From: Rhodocyclales bacterium
Lineage (GTDB): Bacteria; Pseudomonadota; Gammaproteobacteria; Burkholderiales; Rhodocyclaceae
Assembly (NCBI GenBank): GCA_016235165.1
Contig: JACRLX010000025.1
Location: forward strand, 97,323 to 161,322
Direction of reading: 5' to 3'
DNA length: 64,000 nucleotides
This document shows positions 47,307 through 55,906 of the stretch, piece by piece (position 1 is the stretch's first letter; every line of letters begins with the position of its first letter). The notes under the pieces were generated by a model, which made no database searches, was not told the DNA's origin, and saw only the letters and a program-made list of their open reading frames with translations. Made by a program: the position numbers and the translations under genes.

Positions 47307-49409
47307 TCAGAAAGCGTACTTGACCCCGACCTGAAGCAGGCGTGGCATGCCTACCTGAATGCCTCGGGTGCGATCGACGATGTAGGTCTTGTCGAACAGG
47401 TTCTTCCCGGTGACAAACGCCGACAGTGCCTTGTCGAAGCGATAGTTGAGCGCCGTATTCCACACGGTGTAAGCCGCAATTTCGCCCTTTTGCCCGTCAG
47501 CTGTCGGCGCGAGCGTATTGGCAAAATCGGAGTACTGACTACCGACATACTGGGCTTCGATTTCGCCCCTGAAAGGGCCTACGCCATAGCCGATAGCGGC
47601 CGTCAGCGTATGTTCGGGTGCATATGCCTGGCGATTGCCCTGGACACCAACGATTGCGCCGCTGGCAACATTGCGGAAAGCCTCAGTTTGTTCTGCGGTC
47701 GGCAACCACGTGTAGGCCATGCGACCAAATACGCCATTGGAGAGTTCGGCATTGGCCGCCAATTCAAGCCCTTCGAACAAGGCCTTGCCCTGGGAAAGCG
47801 GCGTGCTGCCACCGGCAATTGAGCCAACGGCAATCAGGTTGTCGTAATCGTTGCGGAAATAGGCCGCCTGAACGGAAACGCCTTGCAGCGGCTGAGCGCG
47901 AACACCGAATTCAAAATTCAGCGATTTTTCGTAATCCACATCCACCACGGTACCCGTGCCGCCAATCAGATCCTCGACGCGTGGAGGCGCAAAACCCTTG
48001 TGCAGGCTGGTGAAGACAGTCAAGGTCGGCATCGGGTTCCAGGTCGCGCCAACCCCCGGCGTGAAGGCATGAACGCTGGTTTCACCGCTCTGACCGGTCA
48101 GCCGATTGGTCCGTTCGGCTTTGATCGATTCATAACGGGCAATCGGCGTCACGCTGAACTGGCCAATGTCGAAACGATTGGCAACGAAGCCGGAGTAGGC
48201 GCTGGTCTGGCGAAGATTATTCTCGGCCACGGTACCGGTACGCGCTGTCGGGCTGGTGCCGTTGATCTGTATGCGATTCTGCTCCTCGAAATGAGCGCGA
48301 ACCCCCGCCTGGAATTCACCCAGGCCATGCGCCACGGTCAAACGCGGTTCGATACCCCAGGTTTCGTAACTGCGCAGACGGCCCTGGACGGAGTTGCAGG
48401 TATCGGGGTTGATCGTAACGCCGGCCAGGCGGGAAGGATTCAATGCGGCGCACTGTGCATCCTGACTGTTGCTGGCCTGACGCCACCAATCGCGATCGAA
48501 CTTCGAGTAATAGACGCTCGTCGTCAGGGTTGACTTGTCGTCGATCAGGAAATCATGGGTCGCGGAAAGCCCGACCCGTTCCGCTTCAAACCGATCATTC
48601 TTGAACGGATTGTAGCGTGCCCCCAAGCGGTCGAACTCGGCCTGGGTCAAGCCGGAATAGGTCAGCATCGAATCTTCCTTGTAGAAGTTCCCGCGCACGG
48701 TGATCGCATGCCGCTCGCTCAACATGGCGCCATACTTGATATTGAGGTCGTCCAGCTTGTGATTCATGTTGTCCCGGGCACCGTCGCCTTCCTTGTGCCC
48801 GTAATCCAGCGTGAAACCGCCGCCACCCACATTCACCTTGCCGTTGAAGTAGTCGCGGTTGCCGACGACACCCTGGACATAACCCCCAAAGCTCTGGCGC
48901 GGTGCCGGCGTAATGTAGTTCACGACGCCACCAACAGTTTGCGGGCCGAACAGCAAGGAACTTGCCCCCTTCAGAACTTCGATCCGCTCGTAACGATCCA
49001 CCATCGGATGGTAGTAGCTGGCATTGTCACCATAAGGCGCGTACGCCAGCGGCAAGCCATCTTCGAGCAGGGTGATCTTGGTTGAACGCGTCGGGTTCAG
49101 GCCACGCATGGCAATATTGGGGCGCAAACCGAAACCCTCTTCATCGCGGGCATGAACACCGGGAACTTTGCGCAAGGCTTCATTCACGGTGAAAACGTGA
49201 GAATCCTCCAGTTCCTTCTTGCCCAGAATCTGGCCGGCTCCACCCAGGGTCGACAGATTTTCTTCGCTACCGATCACCTGAATGGTAGCCAAGGTTTTAT
49301 CAGGGTCGCCTTCCTTGGCATAGACAGCCGGAACGCAAGCATATGCTGCGGCAATCGCCAGCACGAGCGGGGTGGGAGAAAATGAACTTCTCGATAAGCA
49401 ATACATCAT
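47307..49409 (-). CDS. TonB-dependent outer-membrane receptor, FecA-like
   Basis: A 700-residue receptor. Signal peptide to about VYAKE, TonB-box-like region TLATIQVIGSEENL, and a plug domain with VNEALRKVPGVHARDEEGFG, LRPNIAMRGLNPTRSTKITL and IEVLKGASSLLFGPQTVGGV. Then barrel strands ending in LLQVGVKYAF with the terminal Phe. The plug motifs resemble FecA-type ferric citrate or siderophore receptors; no FecIR-type signalling extension is seen. Preceded by a Fur-type promoter region, so iron-repressed import is likely. Confidence 0.88.
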   Translation of the reverse strand: MMYCLSRSSFSPTPLVLAIAAAYACVPAVYAKEGDPDKTLATIQVIGSEENLSTLGGAGQILGKKELEDSHVFTVNEALRKVPGVHARDEEGFGLRPNIAMRGLNPTRSTKITLLEDGLPLAYAPYGDNASYYHPMVDRYERIEVLKGASSLLFGPQTVGGVVNYITPAPRQSFGGYVQGVVGNRDYFNGKVNVGGGGFTLDYGHKEGDGARDNMNHKLDDLNIKYGAMLSERHAITVRGNFYKEDSMLTYSGLTQAEFDRLGARYNPFKNDRFEAERVGLSATHDFLIDDKSTLTTSVYYSKFDRDWWRQASNSQDAQCAALNPSRLAGVTINPDTCNSVQGRLRSYETWGIEPRLTVAHGLGEFQAGVRAHFEEQNRIQINGTSPTARTGTVAENNLRQTSAYSGFVANRFDIGQFSVTPIARYESIKAERTNRLTGQSGETSVHAFTPGVGATWNPMPTLTVFTSLHKGFAPPRVEDLIGGTGTVVDVDYEKSLNFEFGVRAQPLQGVSVQAAYFRNDYDNLIAVGSIAGGSTPLSQGKALFEGLELAANAELSNGVFGRMAYTWLPTAEQTEAFRNVASGAIVGVQGNRQAYAPEHTLTAAIGYGVGPFRGEIEAQYVGSQYSDFANTLAPTADGQKGEIAAYTVWNTALNYRFDKALSAFVTGKNLFDKTYIVDRTRGIQVGMPRLLQVGVKYAF

Positions 49410-49536
49410 GGAGACTCTCCGAAGGCGTTTTAGCGATACTGGCTGGCTGCCTAGGAAAGATCCATCGGTTGCTGGCTTGCAGTTTGGTTAGAACAACAGA
49501 CCAAGATTGTAAATAAAAGTAAGTCGCATTTCAATT
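49399..49536 (-). promoter_or_regulatory. Promoter region of the TonB receptor, repeat copy 1
   Basis: Contains the receptor start codon region and, upstream, TTGTAAATAAAAGTAAGTCG-type sequence followed by CATTTCAATT, a weak Fur-box-like site. The whole 138-base stretch is repeated, roughly 70-75 percent identical by eye, at 50943-51080. Confidence 0.55.
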
Positions 49537-49712
49537 CATGGATTCATGAAAGCCCTTGGGACGCAAATTGCAAGGAAGCCAACCGTCGATTTCGTACCAT
49601 TCCTAGATTGGTTTTCCCCTTTGCCAGCCATCACAACAAATAATCAACCATTATCGTGGCTTACAATTTGTAGTTTTACAGCCTTGAATTTCGTTAAATT
49701 AGTATGTAATAT

Positions 49713-49728
49713 CGTATTACGTAATACG
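49713..49728. promoter_or_regulatory. Perfect palindrome upstream of kfrA
   Basis: CGTATTACGTAATACG, flanked by further GTAAT/ATTAC half-sites (49705 and 49732), 20 bases before the kfrA start. A likely autoregulatory operator for KfrA. Confidence 0.6.
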
Positions 49729-49748
49729 GTACGTAATTCGAGGATGCC

Positions 49749-50825
49749 ATGGCCAGAGCCGGAATCTACAAGTCAGAAGTGGTGAGGGCGCGAGACAACC
49801 TGTTGGCGCAGGGGCGTTACCCGTCGATCGACGCCATTCGTGGCGAATTGGGCAACACCGGCTCGAAAGGCACGATTCACCGCTACCTCAAGGAAATTGA
49901 GGAAGAGGAAGGTGGCAGTACCGGCACACAGGTTGCGGTCAGCGAGGCCATCCAGGATCTGGCTGCCAGGCTTGCCGAACGCCTGCATGAGGAAGCTGAT
50001 CAGCGTTTGGCGGCTCTGACCGACAAGCACAAGGCGGAAACTACAGGGCTGAACGACACCATCTCCGCATTACGTAATGAAGTGGAATCGTTCCGCAGCC
50101 AATCTGAGCGTCAGGCCGTAGAGTTGGCGGCAGAAAAATCGGCCCATGCCGAAACCCTGGCCACGCTTCAGGAAGAGAAAGTTGTTCGAGCACAAATGGC
50201 TCAGCACATCCAGGACATGGAAGGGCAACAGACGAAGGAGGAAGCGCACCGTATCTCGTTGGAGGAAAAGCACCAGCATGCCAGAGAGGCGCTGGAGCAT
50301 TTCCGCACTGCGGCGAAGGAACAACGGGAGCAGGACCAGCGGCAGTTCGAGCAGCAGATTCAGTTCTTGCAGGGCGAACTGCGTGCAGCCAAAGAAACGG
50401 TGAACGCGAAACAGCAGGAACTCATCCACAGCCATCAGGATAATGCCCGTCTTTCCAGCGAGCAGGCCCATCTTCGTAGCGAGTTACATCGTTTGGAATC
50501 TGAGATTCGTCCGCTGTGTACAGCCCGGGAACATCTGGCTGTTTCCGAACTGAAGAATCAACAACAGGAAGAGCGTTTGGCCCAGAGTGCCACACGCATT
50601 GATGAACTACTCGTGGAAAACCAAAGCTACGCAGAAAAGTTGCAGGATGCGAATCAAGCCGGGCTCCGCCTGGAGACAGAGTTGTCCGCAGCAAAGGCAG
50701 TGTTGGCCAGCCACGAACAAATCCTGCAAAGAATCACCATCAGTCAGGCACCAGCAACAAAAGGCAGCGGGCACCGCAAGGAAAGCGCTGAAAACCAAGA
50801 GTCGCTTTTTGACCCGGAGAAATAG
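49749..50825 (+). CDS. kfrA: KfrA-like DNA-binding coiled-coil protein
   Basis: A 358-residue protein. The N terminus MARAGIYKSEVVRARDNLLA, PSIDAIRGELGNTGSKGTIH is the KfrA DNA-binding domain. From about residue 60 to 330 it is an uninterrupted alpha-helical coiled coil rich in Glu, Gln and Ala. KfrA proteins of IncP and other plasmids autoregulate and support plasmid stability. Here the gene lies between two copies of a Fur-type promoter region, on the opposite strand to the receptor. Confidence 0.85.
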   Translation: MARAGIYKSEVVRARDNLLAQGRYPSIDAIRGELGNTGSKGTIHRYLKEIEEEEGGSTGTQVAVSEAIQDLAARLAERLHEEADQRLAALTDKHKAETTGLNDTISALRNEVESFRSQSERQAVELAAEKSAHAETLATLQEEKVVRAQMAQHIQDMEGQQTKEEAHRISLEEKHQHAREALEHFRTAAKEQREQDQRQFEQQIQFLQGELRAAKETVNAKQQELIHSHQDNARLSSEQAHLRSELHRLESEIRPLCTAREHLAVSELKNQQQEERLAQSATRIDELLVENQSYAEKLQDANQAGLRLETELSAAKAVLASHEQILQRITISQAPATKGSGHRKESAENQESLFDPEK

Positions 50826-50942
50826 TCAGGGTAATCAGCCGTCAAAGTAGGCAACACCAGATTCATACGCCAAATCCGTCGGTTAGCGGAGTTTTTCGAG
50901 GATTTCACATGAATCCCGGCCGACCCTCAATTTCTGGTCGGA

Positions 50943-51080
50943 CAATACTTCATGGAGTGTCTCCAAAGGCAGTTTCAGAGGTGCTGGCTGGCTGCCTAGG
51001 GATTTTCCATGGGTGGCTGGCTTGCAAAAGGAGTAATGCAATAGCCAGAATTGTAAATGAGAATAAATCTCATTTCAATT
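50943..51080 (-). repeat. Second copy of the Fur-type receptor promoter, with orphan start codon
   Basis: Direct repeat of 49399-49536. It has a much better Fur box: AATGAGA and TCTCATT arms (51055-51075). On the minus strand the start codon at 50953 is kept, giving MKYCPTRN before a stop, compared with MMYCLSRS in the intact receptor. So it is the decapitated start of a related receptor gene. Confidence 0.6.
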
Positions 51081-51096
51081 TCCAACCCGGTCGTGG

Positions 51097-51639
51097 CTAT
51101 TGTTTCTTGCTCACCTCGCCGACCATGCGCTCAAAGCTGGATGCCCCGCTCGTTTTCATAAACATGCAGAGCTTGCCAGTACGCTTACACAGATCCTTTA
51201 CTCGCCAGTAGGCGTTATGACTGATGCAGCCGGCCTGACAGATCGCAATATCGGCAGCGGCCAGCACGCCATCGATCCGGTGCATGCTTTCTTTCAGGCC
51301 ACCGTCGTGAGACAGGAAACGTCCGCCAGATTGCTCAACCACCTCCCGGTAAGAGGTCACTACGCTGGACCTGCCGCCCATGAACAACACTCATTTCCCA
51401 GCGAGATCGCTTTAGGGGTCTGACAGTGCCTCATCCTCGCGAGCCAAGGATTCCAGCGTCTCCTCTGCATAACGGGCGAATTCCCGCAGGCGGTTCAGTT
51501 CCTTGTCCCGTTCTGCCAATTCTGCTTTGAGCCGAACATTGTGCTGCCAGACTTCATCGCGCTGCCCGCGAAGATGCCCATCCAGCAAGCCTTTGCGGGA
51601 AACGACTACATTCCAGAGCAGGGCAATAACAGCAATCAA
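51097..51639 (-). pseudogene. DUF2325 family gene with two in-frame stops
   Basis: One continuous minus-strand frame, broken by TAA and TGA codons 8 codons apart. Before them a coiled coil RLKAELAERDKELNRLREFA; between them SDLAGK; after them VLFMGGRSSVVTSYREVVEQ, FLSHDGGLKESMHRIDGVLA and CISHNAYWRVKDLCKRTGKL. This is the DUF2325 C-terminal domain with its HDGG and SH motifs. The two stops look like point mutations (CGA to TGA, CAA to TAA). The N-terminal part is also short for the family. Function unknown. Confidence 0.7.
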
Positions 51640-51830
51640 ATGTATTTATTCGCGTTCTAACCGGACATTGCTGATGCAAGTATGCCAAACTTACCGGTGG
51701 GTAATGATCGTAAGCTACCGCGTAATTTTTGAGCAAGATGGACTTTCCGGGGTTTTAGCCAAAAACTCCCAACATTGACCATGCGGGATGGGCGGTGTTA
51801 TTCCCGATCCGACCGGCAGAGGAGAAATTA

Positions 51831-53000
51831 GTGGAACGCAACATCGCCCCTACCGTAGTGCCACCGCCCTCGCCAAGGCAGGGCCCCCTCGTGCAAGATT
51901 CCTTGGAGACCGGAGCCATCGTGCTCCGGCCGGAGCGGGTGCCGCAAGCCGAGCAGGCGCTTGCCGCGCTGGACTTCGCGGACGTTCCATCCGGCGACAT
52001 CATCAAGATCGGCCTCGGTGCCGAACAGGCGCTGCAGAAGACCCTCGACGGCTTCCTCGCCCGGCTCGACAAAAAGACGGCGTCCAAGGTGTTCGCTCTC
52101 TTCGGGCGCCTGGAAAAAGGTGTCGATGACGCCAAGCTGCCTGAAATCCTGGAGAAGATCCAACAGGGTGAAGCCCCGGGGTTCTTCGCCGGCCTGTTCG
52201 CCAAGCTCACCGGCCGCAAGCCCGAGGAAGCCTTTCGCGAGTTCATGCAGGAGATCGGCGAGTTGATCTCGATCCGGACGCAGACGCTGGCCGACGAGAT
52301 GGTCCGCCTGGAGGGCGAACTGTCCAAGGAAATGAAGACGCTGTTCGGCGAACTGCAGGCGCTGGAGAGCCTCAAGCAATCGTACGGCACGCACTTCGCC
52401 AGCTTCACCGTCGATGCTGCAGTCGCGCGGGCGTTTCTCGAAAAGGCCCGGCAGTACGTAGCGCAGCAGACTGCGGCAGCGGACCCTGCCGACGTGTCCG
52501 CCCAGGCACGGTTGCGTGAGCTGCAGGACAAGCTCAGCCTGCTGGAAAGTCGGGCCCTTGCGCTCGAAGGCACCTATACGCGCCTGCCGGCCGACCAGAT
52601 GGTGATCCAACAGATCGAGGCCGCCGGAATCGCGACGCTGCAGGAGACCGCCACAACGGTGTCCTCGCGCTTCGCGTCGATCAAGATGACCTTGCTGGCT
52701 ATCCACGGTGCATTCGCGGTCAAGTCGGTGCAGCAGATCGCTGAGCGCCAGGCGCGCCTCGACCAGCAATTGACGCAACTGCGCGGCCAGGCCACCAAGG
52801 ACGTGGCAATCGCCGCGGCCAAGGCACCCGGTGACAACCGTGTCGCGCAGGCGCAGCAAATCGCCGCGATCATCACGCAGACGCGCGAGATCCACGAACT
52901 GGTCGAAACCGCAAAGCAGGAAACCGAAGCGAAGTTCGAGGCGGCGCGGCAGATGTTCGAGCAGTCGCGAGCCGAGCTCGCGGCGCTGCGCAAGGCATGA
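51831..53000 (+). CDS. TelA/KlaA-family toxic anion resistance protein
   Basis: A 389-residue, almost entirely helical protein of the TelA type: FFAGLFAKLTGRKPEEAFRE, LADEMVRLEGELSKEMKTLF, QMVIQQIEAAGIATLQETAT and KMTLLAIHGAFAVKSVQQIA. GTG at 51831 with GAGGAG upstream is preferred to an earlier in-frame start. First gene of a four-gene ter-like unit; the family is linked to tellurite and phage or colicin tolerance. Confidence 0.8.
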   Translation: MERNIAPTVVPPPSPRQGPLVQDSLETGAIVLRPERVPQAEQALAALDFADVPSGDIIKIGLGAEQALQKTLDGFLARLDKKTASKVFALFGRLEKGVDDAKLPEILEKIQQGEAPGFFAGLFAKLTGRKPEEAFREFMQEIGELISIRTQTLADEMVRLEGELSKEMKTLFGELQALESLKQSYGTHFASFTVDAAVARAFLEKARQYVAQQTAAADPADVSAQARLRELQDKLSLLESRALALEGTYTRLPADQMVIQQIEAAGIATLQETATTVSSRFASIKMTLLAIHGAFAVKSVQQIAERQARLDQQLTQLRGQATKDVAIAAAKAPGDNRVAQAQQIAAIITQTREIHELVETAKQETEAKFEAARQMFEQSRAELAALRKA

Positions 53001-53019
53001 CAACAACCCGGAGAAAACC

Positions 53020-53676
53020 ATGCTCACACTAACCCTTGACAAGCCCGGTGCCGCGCCGGCCCGCAAGCTGCAACTCTCGCTCAACAAGGGCGCTGCGTTC
53101 AAGGTGACCGTCGCATGGCAGTGCGACGCCCGCCATCAGGACGACATCGACATCCATGCGCTCGAGGCACGCAACGGCGGCAATGGCGCGAAGGTCACGG
53201 TGCTCGAAGAGATTCTGTCCACCTACAACACGACGAAGATGAGCCCGAAGACCGGCGTGCTGCCAACCGCGGCCGACGGCTCCTTCGCCACGCCCACGGG
53301 CGGGCTGCGGCACTCCGGCGACGTCCGGGTCCAGGGCAACACCGAAACCATCGTCATCGATGGCTCGAAACTTCCCGCGGACGTGAACGAGATCCCCCTC
53401 TTCGCCACCGTCCACAAGGCCGAACACACCGCGGGGCACGACGAGGGCTCCGCGGCCGAGGACGAGGCGGCCTTCGCTGACATTGAGGTCTGCACCGTCA
53501 CCATCGCCGACGAGAGCGGGCGCGAGCTGGGCGCCTACCAGCTGTCCAAGGAATTCGGCGAGTTCAACGTGGTGCAGCTGGGCAGCATCATGCACGGCGA
53601 CAACGGCTGGGAGTACGCGCCTGTCGGCCGCGGCTTCACGGGAACGTTCAACGACGTTCTGGGCCACTTCTCCTGA
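53020..53676 (+). CDS. TerD-family protein
   Basis: A 218-residue protein with the TerD fold: LTLTLDKPGAAPARKLQLSL, NKGAAFKVTVAWQCDARHQD, VRVQGNTETIVIDGSKLPAD and a C-terminal YQLSKEFGEFNVVQLG with acidic, calcium-binding-type positions. Begins behind GGAGA, 20 bases after the telA-like gene. TerD proteins act with TerC and others in membrane-linked stress resistance. Confidence 0.8.
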   Translation: MLTLTLDKPGAAPARKLQLSLNKGAAFKVTVAWQCDARHQDDIDIHALEARNGGNGAKVTVLEEILSTYNTTKMSPKTGVLPTAADGSFATPTGGLRHSGDVRVQGNTETIVIDGSKLPADVNEIPLFATVHKAEHTAGHDEGSAAEDEAAFADIEVCTVTIADESGRELGAYQLSKEFGEFNVVQLGSIMHGDNGWEYAPVGRGFTGTFNDVLGHFS

Positions 53677-53685
53677 AGGCCTGCT

Positions 53686-54666
53686 GTGCCGCCCACGAAG
53701 GACAAGTTGCGCCCGACGGTCATCGGCGCCCCGGGCGCTTCGCTGCGCACCCCCGCGGGGGCCGCGCCGCAAGCGCAGGACGTCCTGTCGCCGACGCGTC
53801 GTGTCCCCGCTGCCACGCCGGTGGTGCGGCAGCCGACGGCCATCCCGGGTGCCGAACGAAAGCGGATCGAAGTGGCTGTGTCGGATTTGCAAGCGTTGTC
53901 GCCAGGCGCAGCTGCCGGGGTATACCAGCAGGCGCGAGCACTGGTCGGCGCATTCGTCGTCGACAAGGCTTCGCAGCGCAAGGCGATCCTGTGGGGCCAC
54001 AACCTGCAGCAGGTGCACGGCGACCTCGTCACCGAGATGCTTGCCCTTGCGCGCAGCCCTGTGCTGCGTCAGGTGGAGGGCTACCTCGCGCGAATGATGG
54101 ACATTCTGGGATCGATCGACCTCATGGCCGTCTGCGGACATGGCGGCGACAGTCTCGTGGGCCGGCTGTTCCAAGGCATCAACAGCCGGATCGACACGCC
54201 GGGCGAACTTGCCCAGGCCCAGGCCGAGCTTGAGCAGCTGCTGGCACTCATGGGTGGCGCACTCGACCCCCTGCTGGATCTGAAGGACCGGCTGCTGCGC
54301 CTGTCCGGGTCGATGGAGGGGACCGCGGCACAGGTCGAAGCTTCTGCCATCGGCGCCCTGTTCCTGTCGGAGCGCCTTCGTCAGGGCGACGCCGCACTGG
54401 CGCAGTGCTTCGTGGAGCGCAGCATGAGTCTGACGCAGACCCTGGTGCAGATGCGGCAAGCCGGCTCCACGCGAGAAATACAGATCGAGCAGCCGATCCG
54501 CCTGATCGGCGCCATCCAGAACGTTGCGCTGGTCGTGATGCCGGCGTTCATCGGCAGCATCGCGTCCATCGCCACCCTCAGCGCCAGCAAGACCACGATC
54601 TCGCCGACCGAAGCCGGCGAACTGGCCTATCGGCTGCGGGACATCATCAGTCAATTGAAACCCTGA
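53686..54666 (+). CDS. Ter-cluster protein of unknown family
   Basis: A 326-residue protein with a GTG start ten bases behind the TerD-like gene. Proline-rich, disordered N terminus (residues 1-60), then a helical domain with RKAILWGHNLQQVHGDLVTE, MLALARSPVLRQVEGYL, GALFLSERLRQGDAALAQCF and a weak hydrophobic segment NVALVVMPAFIGSIASIATL. Overall organisation resembles TelA-like helical proteins. Not otherwise recognised. Confidence 0.65.
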   Translation: MPPTKDKLRPTVIGAPGASLRTPAGAAPQAQDVLSPTRRVPAATPVVRQPTAIPGAERKRIEVAVSDLQALSPGAAAGVYQQARALVGAFVVDKASQRKAILWGHNLQQVHGDLVTEMLALARSPVLRQVEGYLARMMDILGSIDLMAVCGHGGDSLVGRLFQGINSRIDTPGELAQAQAELEQLLALMGGALDPLLDLKDRLLRLSGSMEGTAAQVEASAIGALFLSERLRQGDAALAQCFVERSMSLTQTLVQMRQAGSTREIQIEQPIRLIGAIQNVALVVMPAFIGSIASIATLSASKTTISPTEAGELAYRLRDIISQLKP

Positions 54667-54679
54667 ACCAGGAGCAAAC

Positions 54680-55471
54680 ATGAACAGCAAACTCACACTG
54701 AATCTGGACAAGTCGGCCAACGCGCTGCGCTTGGCGCTCGACAAGGCCGGCGTGGTGGCGAACGTGAAGGCGGAAACCGCCGCGATCATCGACGTCTCCG
54801 GCTCGTTCGAGCACGAACACGAGGAGGGCACGACCAGCATCCTGATCGAGCGGCTCGTACCCTACTGCATGGTGCTCGACCCGGACCGCAGGATGGATGT
54901 CTTCACCTTCAGCGCTGGCGAAGACAGCGCCCACTACGTGGGCGCGGTGACGCCCGACGATGCGCGCGACTACGTCACGCGCAACATCGTCGACAGGGTT
55001 CCGGGTTGGAACGGCGGCACGACCTACAGCTTCGTGCTCGAGCGCGCGCTCGAGCACTTCGGCTGGAAGGTGTGCGAGGAGGCACACCGCTCATCCCAGG
55101 GTGCCGGCTTTCTCAGCCGCCTGTTCGGCTGGTCGGCGAGCGGGCATGAGCACGGCACCCCACACACGCACGAGAAGAGGCGCTCGCTCGTGCTCTTCAT
55201 CACCGACGGCGAAAACGACAGGAGCGATGAGGCGCGCACCATGCGCATCCTCGAGGAATCGCAGAAGCGCGGCGACCAGGTCTACTTCCTGTTCATCGGC
55301 GCCTGCGAAGACAAGGGCGTGACGTTCGAATTCGTGCAGAAGATCGCACACCGGTTCAGGAACACCGGCGTGGTGGTGATCCGCGATCTCGAAGCCTTCG
55401 TGGCGCAGTCGGACGAGGAACTCAACGCCACCCTGCTGGGTCCCGAACTCGTCGAGTGGCTCAAGTCGTAG
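54680..55471 (+). CDS. vWA-domain protein, TerF-like
   Basis: A 263-residue protein. The short N-terminal KLTLNLDKSANALRLALDKA is a TerD-like strand pair; then a von Willebrand A domain with the MIDAS motif AAIIDVSGSF, GWNGGTTYSFVLE and FITDGENDRSD. Such TerF/TerY-type proteins work with TerD proteins as metal-dependent adhesion or chaperone modules. Ribosome site AGGAGC before ATG. Last gene of the unit. Confidence 0.8.
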   Translation: MNSKLTLNLDKSANALRLALDKAGVVANVKAETAAIIDVSGSFEHEHEEGTTSILIERLVPYCMVLDPDRRMDVFTFSAGEDSAHYVGAVTPDDARDYVTRNIVDRVPGWNGGTTYSFVLERALEHFGWKVCEEAHRSSQGAGFLSRLFGWSASGHEHGTPHTHEKRRSLVLFITDGENDRSDEARTMRILEESQKRGDQVYFLFIGACEDKGVTFEFVQKIAHRFRNTGVVVIRDLEAFVAQSDEELNATLLGPELVEWLKS

Positions 55472-55607
55472 CCGGCAGGGTTCGTCCCAGCTTGCCCTTC
55501 CCGACGCGGCCTCGTCGATGCCTGCGGGCGCTGGCCTGGGGCATCACTCCGCAACTGGCCGCAGCGGCTGCTGCAGCGCAGCCGTTGGACGACTACATCA
55601 AAACCCT

Positions 55608-55830
55608 GACCGTCCCGGCATCGCCGACGGCAGCAACGTCGTCGGGGCTGGCCGCATTCAGGTGGAGACCGGGCTGCACCGGGAATACCGCAGCAGCAAT
55701 GGCGCGCAGTCCCGGACGCTGTTCCTGCCCACGCTGCTTAGAATGGGGCTGAGGGAGAATTTCGAGTTCCGCATCGAGAGCAACACCTGCACCCGGACGA
55801 CGGAGACCGACTCGACGCAGGGGATGGCAA
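55608..55830 (+). pseudogene. Fragment of a MetA-type outer-membrane transporter gene
   Basis: Reads DRPGIADGSNVVGAGRIQVE, TLFLPTLLRMGLRENFEFRI and ESNTCTRTT, a family of outer-membrane proteins (Phenol_MetA_deg type). Both ends are lost; the surrounding 55472-55906 has no other gene. A scrap between the ter-like unit and the metal genes. Confidence 0.55.
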
Positions 55831-55906
55831 GACGTGGGTCCTCTCCAGGCTGGGCATCTCGTTGCACAAGACGGCTGCGCGTGGGGCTTGCGCCATGTTC
55901 GCCGGA

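Noticed and set aside
49546..49785. 79-codon open frame before kfrA
   Set aside because: No ribosome site; covers the palindrome and the kfrA start, and the translation has no features.
51397..51420. TGA as selenocysteine in the DUF2325 gene
   Set aside because: A TAA stop lies 8 codons away in the same frame and the family normally has Arg there; point mutation is simpler.
51828..53102. 424-codon open frame on the minus strand
   Set aside because: Antisense to the telA-like gene, no motif and no ribosome site.
53029..54840. 603-codon open frame on the minus strand
   Set aside because: Lies opposite three well-supported ter-like genes; the translation is low complexity and without motifs, a by-product of high GC.
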